The notes below the pieces were generated by a model, which saw only the letters and a list, made by a program, of their open reading frames with translations, did not search any database and was not told the DNA's origin. A DNA stretch of 64,000 nucleotides. It comes from Paenibacillus pinistramenti (GTDB taxonomy: Bacteria > Bacillota > Bacilli > Paenibacillales > Paenibacillaceae). The stretch is from NCBI RefSeq assembly GCF_005869875.1, contig NZ_VAWG01000009.1:88943-152942 (forward strand), given 5' to 3'. The translations under genes were made by a program, and so were the position numbers. Shown one piece after another: positions 1 to 9,335 of this stretch. Each line of letters opens with the position of its first letter. The stretch's first letter is position 1.

Positions 1-103
1 GAATTAACGTTATAAGGGCAATGTATTCAGAGCAATGTATTCGGAACAATCCCGCAAATGGGCGGCCCGGTCAAAGCCTGCTTGTATAAGATTTATCCTC
101 TGG

Positions 104-1294
104 TCAGCCCTTTAGTTTCCTCTCCGGTCTCCTCTCCGGTCTTCCCGCCGCTTTCCCCGGACTCATGATCCACAGGCTGAACCCGGTCACAGCCAGCAGG
201 GCAAGCGCCAGGATGAAGGCTTCGCCAGGCGGAAGCAGCAGGCCGTAAGACCGCTGGCTGGCGGCCGCAGCGAAGATCAGCATGTTGCTCAGCAGCAGAA
301 ACCAGAGGACGTTCCGGCCCATGACTTCCAGGGGCTGAAGCAGGTAAAACGGATGGGCTGAGCGCTCCATCCAGCGGTCCTGAAACCGCCCCAGCACCCT
401 CGCAAGCAGGTAATAGCCGTAGAGCACGAGAGCAGGGCCGATAATCCACCATAAGGACGGCGGAAAACGCTCCGGCAGTACGCCGCCCTCCCCCGGCGCC
501 AGCCATTTCCAGACAAAACAGGCCGAGGCGGCCGCCGCGCCTGCAAGCACCCGCCAGTCCCAGCCGATCCGGTATTTGGCGAACAGCATGCCGAGCAGAT
601 AATAAGGAAAATACTGCACCGCCGGGAAAGAGGCGAAGTCCCGCGTCCCGATCAGCGGCCCTAACTTGACGGCATGAATGGCGCCGTAAGGAATATAAGT
701 GGCAGCCAGCAGCAGGGCAGCGGCCAGAAAGCCGGCCGCCTTCCGCCTTACCGCCCATTTCAGCGGTACAAAGAGCACCAGTCCGGCCAGCGTCAGGTAA
801 GCGAAGGAGATGAGAAATTCCGACCAGCCCGGCATTTCCTCCACCAGCAGAACCGGCCGGATCCCTGCCCAGGACAGGGGCCTGCCGTCGATAAACAGCC
901 GGTAAGCGAGGCCGGACAGCCAGAAGGCGACCAGCATCTTGAAGGCAGTCAGCAGCATGCGCGGCGCGGCGCGCCGGAAGCTTTTGCTGTAATAGGCCAG
1001 CTGGGAGGCATAACCAAAACTGAAGACAAAGCCGGAGAACGTGATCAGATTGATGATGTCAATCCAGCGCTGCCCGGCCGGATACACCTGCTGGTCGCTG
1101 AAGAACTGCAGGCAGTGGCAGTACACCATGCCGGCTACCAGCAGGCCTTTAAACAGATCGATCGATCTGTCGCGTCTCCGCTCTGCGGTAACTGAAGCGG
1201 AAGCCTGCAGCGGCGATGGCAGCACCCGGGAAGAACTCAGCGCCGGCTCAAGCGGCACCGTTCCCGGCACCAAATTCAGCTCCGGCCCGCTCAT
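104..1294 (-). CDS. Polytopic membrane protein, acyltransferase-like
   Basis: A 396-residue integral membrane protein with about ten hydrophobic segments. Residues 44-65 (RSIDLFKGLLVAGMVYCHC) resemble the first helix of membrane acyltransferases (acyltransferase-3/OpgC or DUF1624 type), where an Arg/Asp pair precedes a helix ending in a His. The ATG overlaps the TGA of the upstream sugar permease in an ATGA arrangement, so translation is coupled and it is the last gene of the sugar-transporter operon. By context it may modify a surface glycan, but no substrate can be read from the sequence. Family assignment is tentative. Confidence 0.6.
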   Translation of the reverse strand: MSGPELNLVPGTVPLEPALSSSRVLPSPLQASASVTAERRRDRSIDLFKGLLVAGMVYCHCLQFFSDQQVYPAGQRWIDIINLITFSGFVFSFGYASQLAYYSKSFRRAAPRMLLTAFKMLVAFWLSGLAYRLFIDGRPLSWAGIRPVLLVEEMPGWSEFLISFAYLTLAGLVLFVPLKWAVRRKAAGFLAAALLLAATYIPYGAIHAVKLGPLIGTRDFASFPAVQYFPYYLLGMLFAKYRIGWDWRVLAGAAAASACFVWKWLAPGEGGVLPERFPPSLWWIIGPALVLYGYYLLARVLGRFQDRWMERSAHPFYLLQPLEVMGRNVLWFLLLSNMLIFAAAASQRSYGLLLPPGEAFILALALLAVTGFSLWIMSPGKAAGRPERRPERKLKG

Positions 1295-2097
1295 CCTTTG
1301 ATCCCCGACATGCTGATGCCTTTGACAATCTGCCGTTCAAAGATAACGAACAAGATGATGATCGGAATGGACGAGATCGCATTGATGACCATCGGCTTCA
1401 CGTAATCCTCGGAATATTGGCTCATCAGCGTCGGAATGCCCATTGGCAGCGTGAACAGATTGTCATCTGTAATGGACAGGAACGGCCACAGGAAATTGTT
1501 CCAAGAGCCGATAAACGTCAGAATCGCCATCGAGGCAAGCGCCGGCTTGGTCAGCGGCAGCATGACCTGGCTGAAGATCCGCCATGTTCCTCCCCCGTCG
1601 ATCTGCACACTTTCGAGCAGGTCCGCAGGAATGCCGTCGAAGAAGCTTTTTAACACAATGACCGCTACCGGGGAAGCAAGCGCCGGAATAATCAGTCCCT
1701 GATAGGAATTAAGCAGGCTCATATCCTTGGCCACCTGATAGAGCGGGATAATTGTCGCTTCGCCCGGAATAAGCAGCCCCGCCAGAATCAGGAAGAAGGT
1801 CAAGGTCCGGTAACGGAAAGGAAGCTTCGAGAGCGCAAATCCGGCCAGAGCGGCAAACAGCACGGTAAACAGCGTCACGACCACCGCCACCAGCAGGCTG
1901 TTGATGATCCAGTTCGAAAGCTTGGTTCCGGTAAGTATTTCATCATAGACTGCAAAAGAGTAAGGCGGCTTGAACCAGTCAAGCACATTGATGATCTTCA
2001 TGCCCTCTTCCTTGATGGAGACCACCAGCATCCACACCAGCGGAGCCGCGAATACGACAGCCATGAATAATGAAACAATACGGTACACCCATTTCAT
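1291..2097 (-). CDS. Carbohydrate ABC transporter permease, MalG type
   Basis: A 268-residue inner-membrane permease with six predicted helices. The cytoplasmic EAA loop is near residues 167-190 (VQIDGGGTWRIFSQVMLPL), the ATPase docking site of CUT1 sugar importers. The start has an AAAGGAG ribosome site and overlaps the stop of the partner permease by 4 nt. No ATPase gene is nearby, so like many CUT1 importers it probably shares a MsmX-type ATPase encoded elsewhere. The substrate is unknown, presumably an oligosaccharide. Confidence 0.93.
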   Translation of the reverse strand: MKWVYRIVSLFMAVVFAAPLVWMLVVSIKEEGMKIINVLDWFKPPYSFAVYDEILTGTKLSNWIINSLLVAVVVTLFTVLFAALAGFALSKLPFRYRTLTFFLILAGLLIPGEATIIPLYQVAKDMSLLNSYQGLIIPALASPVAVIVLKSFFDGIPADLLESVQIDGGGTWRIFSQVMLPLTKPALASMAILTFIGSWNNFLWPFLSITDDNLFTLPMGIPTLMSQYSEDYVKPMVINAISSIPIIILFVIFERQIVKGISMSGIKG

Positions 2098-2987
2098 CGC
2101 ACATCGGCTCCTTTCCGGTTATTGAGCCAATACTGCAGAGCGGACAAGATCAGCAGGACAACAAACAGCAGATAGGACATGGTAGCGGCATAGCCGAGAT
2201 CATTTTTCTTGAAGCCCGTCTGGTAGATGAGCTGGATGATCGGCCGGGTCTGGTCCAGCGGACCGCCGCCCGTAATAATATAAATCTGCATAAACACCTT
2301 AAAGGAAGCAATGATCTGCAGCATGGTGATCGTGCGCGTGATCGGCCCCAGGTAAGGCAGCGTTATTTTCCAGAACATCTGGCGGTCATTCGCTCCATCC
2401 AGCTTGGCGGCATCATAGATCTCCTCCGGAATCTCCTGAATGGCCGACAGGTGCAGAATAAAGTTGAAGCCGACAGTCCACCACAGCGTCAGAACGGTGA
2501 TGGCTACCCAGGCCAGCCCGGTTTCGGTCAACCAGAACAGCTCCTGATCCCCCGGCAGCAGACCGATCCAGTGCATGACCGAATTTAACAGGCCGGTATA
2601 CGGCTGGAAGACAAACAAGCCCAGGTAGGAGGCCACTGCCACTGACAGCACGCTCGGAATAAAGAAGATGCTCCGGTAAAATTTCTGCAGCACGGATCTG
2701 CGGTTGGCAATCAGCGCCAGCGTAATCGACAGCACAACCATGGTCGGTGTTGTGAAAACAACAAAAATAGCGGAGTGCCACAGTGCCGCCCAGACCTCCC
2801 GGTCCTTCAGCACTTCCCGGTAATGATCCCAGCCGATGTAGCTCATCTTGCGGATCAGGGTCCATTTGTAGAACGTCATTTCAACGCCTTTAATCATCGG
2901 CCAGATCGTAAACAAGCCGTATACCGCCAGGAAAGGCAGCAGGAACAGCAGCGCCTGAAGGTCTGCTTTTCCTTTCTTCATCTTCAT
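2094..2987 (-). CDS. Carbohydrate ABC transporter permease, MalF type
   Basis: Partner permease of the CUT1 importer. It has an N-terminal helix (LLFLLPFLAVYGLFTIWP) and an EAA loop with YDAAKLDGANDRQMFWKITL near the C-terminal half. I place the start at 2987 (MKMKKGKADLQ) because GGGGGTGG lies 7 nt upstream. The frame stays open to 3056, but that extension has no ribosome site and is not hydrophobic. The gene follows the binding-protein gene by about 120 bp and overlaps the next permease. Confidence 0.93.
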   Translation of the reverse strand: MKMKKGKADLQALLFLLPFLAVYGLFTIWPMIKGVEMTFYKWTLIRKMSYIGWDHYREVLKDREVWAALWHSAIFVVFTTPTMVVLSITLALIANRRSVLQKFYRSIFFIPSVLSVAVASYLGLFVFQPYTGLLNSVMHWIGLLPGDQELFWLTETGLAWVAITVLTLWWTVGFNFILHLSAIQEIPEEIYDAAKLDGANDRQMFWKITLPYLGPITRTITMLQIIASFKVFMQIYIITGGGPLDQTRPIIQLIYQTGFKKNDLGYAATMSYLLFVVLLILSALQYWLNNRKGADVR

Positions 2988-3109
2988 GCTCGGTCCACCC
3001 CCGTATTCGAACGATCCGAAGGCCCGCTGGTCAGGTACGATTAGGTACAAGCGCATTCTCCGCTAACCTTGCGGGCCCCGGCATTCCTGACTGTTATCAA
3101 ACTGGGATC

Positions 3110-4522
3110 TTAGTCGTTCAGTTCCTTCTGCACGCCTTCCTGCATTTTGTCCATAGCCTCCGCCGGCGTCATTTTATCGGCCCACACCTCGTTCAGGAAT
3201 TTAAAGGAGACGTTGTCGCGGATCTGCCAGTTCTTGGTCGACGGCTTGTTGAACTTCACCGTGCTGGCTACGACCGCATAATCGCTGCGGTAAGGCATCG
3301 CTTTGTATTCTTCCTTCTCAAGAACAGAAGGTTTGGAAGGAATATGCCCGGCTTTGGCCCAGATTTGGCCGTTGTCGGCGATCCAGTTGGCGAACGTGAT
3401 GGCCGCTTTGCGTTTATCCGGGTCTTCCTTCTTCGTTACCGGCAAAATAATCGTGTGGGAATCGCCCCAGGTCGCTTCCTGATCGAAGATCTTCGGAATC
3501 GGCATCGCGCCGAATTCTAATCCTTTTGTGGTTTCCCAGGTGCCGGTTGCCCAAACACCGGTCATCATGATGGCGGCTGTGCCGCTTTGGAAATTTTTAT
3601 AAAAGTCGGGGTCATTTTTCTTGATGTAGCCCTGCTTATACAGGTTCTGGATGTATTCGGCCGCTTTGATGCCCTTCTCTTTGTCAACAGCTGCCGTCTT
3701 CAAATCATCTGCAACCAGGTCGTTGCCGCCAAGCTGAGAATACAAGGCCCACCAGAAGCGGTAAGGATCGTCATTGGAGTTGGAGAGCGCAAATGGAGTC
3801 ACTTTGGCAGGAAGCTTCTCTTTAAGCGTCTTGAGGAAGGTCATGAATCCGTCGGCCGACTGTTCGAGCACCGGCTTGCCGTCCGCACCAAGCAGTCCGG
3901 CTTCCTTCAGCAGCTTTGTGTTGTAGAACATGATGAATGGGTGGGTATCAATCGGTACTGCATAGTGTTTGCCGTCTACAATCGTGGCGTTCAGCAGGTT
4001 CTGGTTGAAGGTGCTCCAGTCCACGCCTGCGTCTGCTGCCGTATCGTCAAGCTCGGTCACGACGCCCTGATCAATGAGGTCAGGAAGGCGGGAGGTATGG
4101 GAAATGCCGACATCCGGCCCATTGCCGTTCCCTACGGCAGTAATCAGCTTGGTGTAATACTCGCCCCAGGCCAGCTTGGTGTTCTTCACTTGAATGTCAG
4201 GGTGTGTCTTGTTGAATTCATCCACCATGGCCTGCATGTTGTCTCCGTCACCGCCGTCAAACAGCGTCCAGAAGGACAGTGTGACCTGCTTGCCGCTGCC
4301 TCCGCTGTCAGTGCTGGAAGAATTGCCTGAGCCCGTATCTCCGGAAGCATTCCCTCCGTCCCCGGAGTTCCCCGCGTTCCCGGAGCTGTTTGTGGAGCCT
4401 GCCCCGTTTCCGCTGCCGCCGTTAGCCGAATTCCCTCCTCCGCTGCTGCCGCAAGCGCTCAAAATAACGGAAAATGACAGCAGCATTGTCAACACCAAAT
4501 AACCGATGCTTCTCTTCTTCAT
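3110..4522 (-). CDS. Extracellular sugar-binding lipoprotein (ABC importer)
   Basis: A 470-residue substrate-binding lipoprotein of bacterial solute-binding family 1. The signal peptide ends in a lipobox (ILSAC, Cys at about residue 24). A Gly/Asn/Ser-rich linker of about 50 residues follows and tethers the domain to the membrane. The mature domain starts near VTLSFWTLFDGGDGDN and carries typical family segments (DVGISHTSRLPDLIDQG, GTAAIMMTGVWATG). It is first gene of the importer operon behind a strong sigma-A promoter with an overlapping cre site, so carbon catabolite repression is expected. Confidence 0.93.
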   Translation of the reverse strand: MKKRSIGYLVLTMLLSFSVILSACGSSGGGNSANGGSGNGAGSTNSSGNAGNSGDGGNASGDTGSGNSSSTDSGGSGKQVTLSFWTLFDGGDGDNMQAMVDEFNKTHPDIQVKNTKLAWGEYYTKLITAVGNGNGPDVGISHTSRLPDLIDQGVVTELDDTAADAGVDWSTFNQNLLNATIVDGKHYAVPIDTHPFIMFYNTKLLKEAGLLGADGKPVLEQSADGFMTFLKTLKEKLPAKVTPFALSNSNDDPYRFWWALYSQLGGNDLVADDLKTAAVDKEKGIKAAEYIQNLYKQGYIKKNDPDFYKNFQSGTAAIMMTGVWATGTWETTKGLEFGAMPIPKIFDQEATWGDSHTIILPVTKKEDPDKRKAAITFANWIADNGQIWAKAGHIPSKPSVLEKEEYKAMPYRSDYAVVASTVKFNKPSTKNWQIRDNVSFKFLNEVWADKMTPAEAMDKMQEGVQKELND

Positions 4523-4549
4523 CCGTGTCTCCCCTTTAATGGAAAAGTG

Positions 4550-4597
4550 AAAGATACAAACATCAAAATGGTTTTATTACATGATTTTTGTATCTTT
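4550..4597 (-). promoter_or_regulatory. 11-bp inverted repeat, candidate operator
   Basis: A perfect 11-bp inverted repeat, AAAGATACAAA at 4550-4560 and TTTGTATCTTT at 4587-4597. It sits between the -10 box and the start codon of the binding-protein gene. A related TTTTTGTATC occurs near 5765, upstream of the ArsR-type gene, so the neighbouring regulator is the obvious candidate to bind both. That link is inference. Confidence 0.5.
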
Positions 4598-4603
4598 GAG
4601 GTG

Positions 4604-4640
4604 ATTATAGGGCCATAAAGATTCTTTGTCAACGCTTTCA
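4604..4640 (-). promoter_or_regulatory. Sigma-A promoter with overlapping cre site
   Basis: On the minus strand TTGACA (4627-4632) and TATAAT (4604-4609) are 17 bp apart, a consensus sigma-A promoter. TGAAAGCGTTGACA (4627-4640) fits the CcpA cre consensus TGNAANCGNWNNCA at every fixed position and covers the -35 box. This predicts repression of the sugar importer by CcpA when preferred sugars are present. Confidence 0.8.
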
Positions 4641-4664
4641 AACAAATATTTTGTAATTAAAAAG

Positions 4665-4712
4665 ATTAAAAAAGGCTGTTAGCTACAGTTTTCCTGCAAC
4701 TAACAGCCTGAC
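4665..4712 (-). terminator. Intrinsic terminator of the ArsR-type gene
   Basis: Minus-strand hairpin with a 10-bp perfect stem (AGGCTGTTAG/CTAACAGCCT, 4673-4682 with 4700-4709) followed by a run of T residues. Confidence 0.8.
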
Positions 4713-4720
4713 GGCTCCTG

Positions 4721-5662
4721 CTATTCGGTCTCTTCCTCAGGGATGAAGTGGACCTTCATCGCAATATTCTGCTCGTGATCGCCAAACTGCTTGCCAAACA
4801 AATTAATGCCCCCCTGATGCACCGCATCGGGCTTAATGCCGATTCTTAAACGCACCTTGGGGCTCTGCTCCAGATTCAGCTGGCTGAGATTCACGGATGA
4901 CACCTTCTCCATATCCAGCGTCGTCTTCTCGCGGTCGATTTTCCAGGTCTTAAGCAGCCCGTACTGGGTCGCCCAATCCAGCCACCACGCCGGATTCAGC
5001 TTGCCCCTGCGGTCGCCGAAGTCCCCCGGGCTGGTCCACATGCCGATCTCCACCCCGTTGATCCATACCGTAATATCAGATGGCCAGTTATTGTCATAAT
5101 TCGGCGCCTCCGAGCAGATCTCCATCGACAGCTCCAGCGATTCAATCCGCGATCCTCCAGGAATCTCCATCGGCAGCAAATATTCTACATACCCCTTGCG
5201 GAACCAGATCAGCTGCGCGCTGATGTGCTTCGGATGATAGAAGCTGGCCGGCTCGTCCTCGCGGATGATCATCCCTTCGGCATTGGCCATGCCGCAGGTC
5301 GGCACCACCTCGCAGTCGCTGTAATGGCCGATCGGCACATCCACCTCGTACACCCGGATATCGCCCTTGGGAATGGACTTCTCCTGATTCAGAGCGATAT
5401 GAATATCATCATAATTCCGGCTGCACACCTTCATCGCCCCTCTGGACGCCGGGAGCAGCTCCGTATTTATTAATTTGGCCGCTTCAAGGATCCTGATATT
5501 ATTGGCTACCGTGGACACAGGAAGCTTGAGCTGCTCGGAAATTTCAATCACATTCAAATTCTTCGTTACCAGCAGGCGGAGAATGTCCACCCTTGAACGC
5601 GTCGATAATGCATGCGCCACCGTCACCAGCTTCTCCGGATCATCAAAATTAAGCTCTAACAC
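4721..5662 (-). CDS. ArsR-type HTH regulator with large C-terminal domain
   Basis: A 313-residue protein. The first 90 residues form a winged helix of ArsR/SmtB type (DILRLLVTKNLNVIEISEQLKL, then PVSTVANNIRILEAAKLI). The remaining 220 residues are a beta-rich domain without the Cys/His metal sites of true ArsR sensors, so it is probably a sugar or ligand sensor. It starts with GTG; GAGGAG lies about 11 nt upstream. It is co-oriented with, and directly upstream of, the sugar importer, and likely controls it through the GATACAAA inverted repeat. Family certain, ligand unknown. Confidence 0.85.
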   Translation of the reverse strand: MLELNFDDPEKLVTVAHALSTRSRVDILRLLVTKNLNVIEISEQLKLPVSTVANNIRILEAAKLINTELLPASRGAMKVCSRNYDDIHIALNQEKSIPKGDIRVYEVDVPIGHYSDCEVVPTCGMANAEGMIIREDEPASFYHPKHISAQLIWFRKGYVEYLLPMEIPGGSRIESLELSMEICSEAPNYDNNWPSDITVWINGVEIGMWTSPGDFGDRRGKLNPAWWLDWATQYGLLKTWKIDREKTTLDMEKVSSVNLSQLNLEQSPKVRLRIGIKPDAVHQGGINLFGKQFGDHEQNIAMKVHFIPEEETE

Positions 5663-5921
5663 GACTTTGCACTCCTCTTGGCCCAGACATCTGCTGCTTC
5701 ACTTCTATGACCATAATACTACTTCATTCCCGCCGATAAAATCAATAATTCGGTAATAAAATGAACTTTTTGTATCAATCCACCCTATCTGACACCTTCT
5801 TTAAATTCTTTTGATCGAAAAAAATTTACTATCCGGCGCGGAGCAGTTCCACATCTGCTGTAAAAATAGAAGAAGCCTCCTCTATAAGAAGGCTCTTGAA
5901 ACTTCTATTCTCTTAAAACTT

Positions 5922-6992
5922 CTATTCTTCAGTTTGGTAAGAGACGAAGACTCCATTTTCAAAAGTGAGATCAACAGACAAATCCGGATCCATCTCGTAA
6001 ACCCAGGTTGTCAAATTCTCTCCGCTGCTGTAGGTTCGGTCAGGCTTGTACCAGGACAGCTCAACCATTTTTGCAGTCATGCCAGGTTCAAGCTTGTTAT
6101 TCTCAATAAGCTGCCAGTATTTAGGGGAGAAAGAATACGTTTGATAAGGGTTGGCAGTCAAAAACGTAGTTTGAAAATCTTCGGTATGAAGATCTTTAAT
6201 CTTATACGTCTTATTTTGATAGGTAAAATAAACATCCAGCCAGCCGGAAATAAGAGCAGCATTCTCAATTTTCAGAAGGGTTACCTGCGCCATATTTTTA
6301 ATCGTTTGGGTTGGGGTCCCGTCCAGCAGGGTAACCTCTTCATTTATAAACTTATGAATCCACGCGGTCTTGCCTAAATAGGTCCGATAAGTTTCGTAGG
6401 CGCTGTTAATGTCAACCATTATCTTCTTGGCTGCTGTTGTAAGGGTCACCGCCCTGAGCGGACGCTGCTTTCCATCCAGTGAGGTATTATAATCCGCCGT
6501 TACACTTATTTGAAAGGCATCCTTCAGCACCTGAAGCGGAAGCATCAGCTTGCCCCCGACCGCCTGCGGCGGAACTGCATAGAACTTCTTAATGCCATTC
6601 ACCCAAATATATCTATCGTTCATTTGAGCACTGATCTTGGTTTGTCCGCTTGCAATGCGAATCGCTCCGGTCCCGCTGTTAACCTGCAGCTGAACGCCCA
6701 TTTCCTTGAATAATTCAGCGGCGGGCAGCAGCGTAGTGCCTTTGAGAATGACGCCTTTTTCCTTCAGTTCAACAATGGGGAGATTGGGCGCCGCCGGGTT
6801 GCTATCCTGGTCCGACTGCACCAAAGCCCGGCTGATCAAGTCCTTAATAATGCCTGATTTCACTTCCGCTCCTGTGGCGTCGGTATTCGCTGCTATCACT
6901 GCCAGCCTCTGGCAGCACCCCAGAAGAAGCCTCCTCCGCAAATTGAGCCGCTCCCTCCGTAATGATATAGTCAAATATAATAGAACTACCAT
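5922..6992 (-). pseudogene. Stalk-domain protein with damaged N-terminus
   Basis: From about residue 45 on, this is a copper amine oxidase N-terminal-like stalk domain protein, as in Paenibacillus surface proteins: PLPAAELFKEMGVQLQV-type and KLMLPLQVLKDAFQISV-type repeats, then a C-terminal beta-rich region. The first 40 residues in this frame are Arg-rich and implausible. The alternative frame over about 6895-6985 reads like coding sequence (DYIITEGAAQFAEEASSG), indicating a frameshift near 6895. There is no signal peptide, and the gene abuts the ribosome site of the divergent FAH-family gene, so the 5' end was probably lost. Confidence 0.6.
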
Positions 6993-7016
6993 CTATCAAC
7001 GAAACAGGAGGCTAAC

Positions 7017-7898
7017 ATGAAACTATTTCAGTGGAAAAGGGAAGACGGCGCCAAGCAGCTGGGCCTTGTGCAGGATGGGCAGCATCTGGATTTATCCGCC
7101 ATCGCCCATGACGTTCACCAGCCGGTTCCGAACACAATAGATGAGCTGATCTCCTTAGGAGAGGAAGGGTTGCAGTCCATAAAATCCGCGCTGCGGGAGA
7201 TTGCCGGCCGGGAGCCGCATTATCTCCTGGAGGAAGCGGAGATTCAGTACCTGCCTGCCGTGAACCAGCCCGAGAAGATCATTTGTGTCGGCCTCAACTA
7301 CCTTCCGCACATTCAGGAATCCAAAATGGAGATCCCGGGATTCCCGGTTCTCTTCAGCAAATTTGGCAACGCCCTGGCTGCCCATAGAGAGCCGATAAAG
7401 CTGCTGCCGGCTGCCGAGCAGGTTGATTATGAAGCGGAGCTCGTCATTATAATCGGCAAAGAAGCCCGAAACCTCTCGCCCGCGGAGGCTTTGGACTATG
7501 TCTACGGCTATACGATCGGGAACGATCTCTCCGCACGGGACCTGCAAATGAGAACGAGCCAATGGCTCCTCGGCAAATCGCCGGATCAGTTTGCCCCAAC
7601 AGGCCCTTATCTCGTTACGAGTGCAGACATCAGCCCGTCGGAGCTGGATATTTCCTGCACGGTTAACGGCTCTGTGCGGCAGGCTTCCAATACGCGGAAC
7701 ATGATTTTTAACTGCGAGTATTTAATCAGCTATATCTCCTCTCATCTGACGCTCAAGCCGGGCGACCTGATCTTCACCGGAACTCCGGAAGGGGTCATGC
7801 TTGGCGTGCCTGAAGAGGATCAAGAGTGGCTCAAACCGGGAGATGAAGTGGAAGTGCGGATTGAAGGGCTTGGCGTGTTAAAGAATACTTTTATATGA
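7017..7898 (+). CDS. Fumarylacetoacetate hydrolase-family protein
   Basis: A 293-residue enzyme of the FAH superfamily (fumarylpyruvate hydrolase, acylpyruvase or HpcE-type isomerase). It has an N-terminal beta domain and a catalytic domain from about residue 80 (KIICVGLNYLPHIQES). The metal ligands are the Glu pair in DYEAELVIIIG and the Asp in GNDLSARDLQ; the family GDLIFTGTPEGV segment is near residue 245. GGAGG precedes the ATG by 7 nt. It stands alone, divergent from the damaged stalk-domain gene. The substrate cannot be read from sequence. Confidence 0.92.
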   Translation: MKLFQWKREDGAKQLGLVQDGQHLDLSAIAHDVHQPVPNTIDELISLGEEGLQSIKSALREIAGREPHYLLEEAEIQYLPAVNQPEKIICVGLNYLPHIQESKMEIPGFPVLFSKFGNALAAHREPIKLLPAAEQVDYEAELVIIIGKEARNLSPAEALDYVYGYTIGNDLSARDLQMRTSQWLLGKSPDQFAPTGPYLVTSADISPSELDISCTVNGSVRQASNTRNMIFNCEYLISYISSHLTLKPGDLIFTGTPEGVMLGVPEEDQEWLKPGDEVEVRIEGLGVLKNTFI

Positions 7899-8212
7899 TC
7901 TAAAGAAGAGGCTCCGAGATATGATCTAAAGAAGGAGCAGTGCTGACTACATCCAATTCAAAACGTTGCGGGCAGGCCTCGGCTTCGTTAGGTGCCGCAG
8001 CATGAACAAGGCATTAGCTGATGCCCCAAATGTCCCTGATGTCCCTGCCCCTCCGGATTCCCTTTAAAATCCCTTGCATGCATCGCTCTCATTCGGTGAT
8101 TCCATCCCGGATACAATAGCTCCCCAATATTCCTCCCAATATTCCTCAAGCTCCTGCTGGAACAAATACTTATCTGGCAGGGTCGTTTGTTGGCTGGGCT
8201 TCTTCTTTCAGC
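7899..8212 (+). other. Intergenic region, no gene seen
   Basis: A direct repeat ATATGATCTAAAGAAG occurs twice just after the FAH stop (about 7895 and 7919). An open minus-strand stretch of about 40 codons (roughly 8064-8186, rich in Glu, Tyr and Trp) has no start or ribosome site and may be a gene remnant. Confidence 0.4.
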
Positions 8213-8674
8213 TTACTTAAAGTCTGCTTTTTCCTTTAGGTCAGCCTGAAAGATATATTCAGGAATATTGTTCATAATTTTCGGTAATTTATCAGATTGG
8301 AAGAAACGCAATTCTTTCATTTCTTCATTCTCTGTATCCGCCTTCCACCATTGATCGTGCATTTAAACACAATCGTCAAATATTCCACTTGATGACCATT
8401 GGGATAGATATGTCTCTGATCCTTTCCGCCATAAACCCCAATAATTGATTCTGGATTAACATGCAAACCAGTTTCCTCAAATACTTCTCGAATAACAGCC
8501 TCAGCTGGAGTCTCACCAGGTTCTATTGCACCAGCGATTAAACCCCAGTTCTCTTCCCCATGCTTTCTGCCAAAGAGTATTTCCTTATTTTCATTGCGAA
8601 TGATGCCTACGACTGCAGGCATGAACAATAACTGATTCCCAATCTTTTCTCTTAAATCTTTTTTGCGGGCAGGT
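8213..8674 (-). pseudogene. NUDIX hydrolase remnant (no start, frameshifted 3' end)
   Basis: The Nudix box is intact (G-AIEPGETPAEAVIREVFEETGL, about 8470-8540), so the gene once encoded a nucleoside-diphosphate-X hydrolase. Upstream of the first internal ATG (8628) the frame stays open through a typical family N-terminus (RKKDLREKIGNQLLFMP) to a stop at about 8676 without a start codon. Near 8345 the frame shifts: the normal C-terminus (ENEEMKELRFFQSDKLP) continues in another frame to a TAA at 8213. Two lesions make it a pseudogene. Confidence 0.7.
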
Positions 8675-8722
8675 TAAATAACGGTTTCCTTGTTTACGCG
8701 GCCTCACTGTTTATGGACATTA

Positions 8723-9304
8723 CTAATTCTTAATTGTAAAATCTGCAATCTCCTGCGGTCTTACTGTTTCCAAATAATAATCCTCTGCCTTCCAGTATCT
8801 ATCTTTAAACTTTTGAATATTGTTCCTTGTATCTGCTGCTTCACGCAGGAATCGAACTTCTCTGGGACAATCCAAATAAATCACATAATCCAAAAATGCT
8901 CTCCATTCCGGTCTTTGAAGGAACACCCCTTCTATAATGATCACGCATTGATCAGGTATTCTTACTGTCTTCAAGTACTGCTTATCTAACTCTGGTTCAT
9001 AATAGTGAAGATTTACCTCGTCATCCTCATGAAGCTTTTCAAATAGCCGTGCTCTTAAGTCGTGGACATTCCATTGGCAATAATAGTACTCCCGCCACTC
9101 TTCATTTCCTGTATTGTACCTTTTACTTTTAGTCTCTATATGATCATCTAGATGAAAAATTCTAATCTCTTTAGGGGCTTCCCACCCCTCTTTGAGTAGT
9201 GACTTTACATAAGTTGTTTTGCCCGAACGGCTTAATCCGTCTAACCCAATTATTAATCTGTTGGATTGATTCAACTCTAGCAGCTTACGAAAATTGTTTT
9301 CCAT
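8723..9304 (-). CDS. P-loop kinase, uridine kinase-like
   Basis: A 193-residue P-loop NTPase. The Walker A motif is GLSRSGKTT at residues 23-31; the Walker B-like VIIIEGVFLQRPEW follows near residue 125, the usual arrangement in uridine kinase/phosphoribulokinase-like small-molecule kinases. HLDDHIETKSKRYN matches the substrate-side DD motif. The neighbouring GNAT gene ends 31 bp upstream of its start, so they may be co-transcribed. The substrate is not known. Confidence 0.85.
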   Translation of the reverse strand: MENNFRKLLELNQSNRLIIGLDGLSRSGKTTYVKSLLKEGWEAPKEIRIFHLDDHIETKSKRYNTGNEEWREYYYCQWNVHDLRARLFEKLHEDDEVNLHYYEPELDKQYLKTVRIPDQCVIIIEGVFLQRPEWRAFLDYVIYLDCPREVRFLREAADTRNNIQKFKDRYWKAEDYYLETVRPQEIADFTIKN

Positions 9305-9335
9305 ATCAACCTCGTAAATTATTTTTCATATTCCA

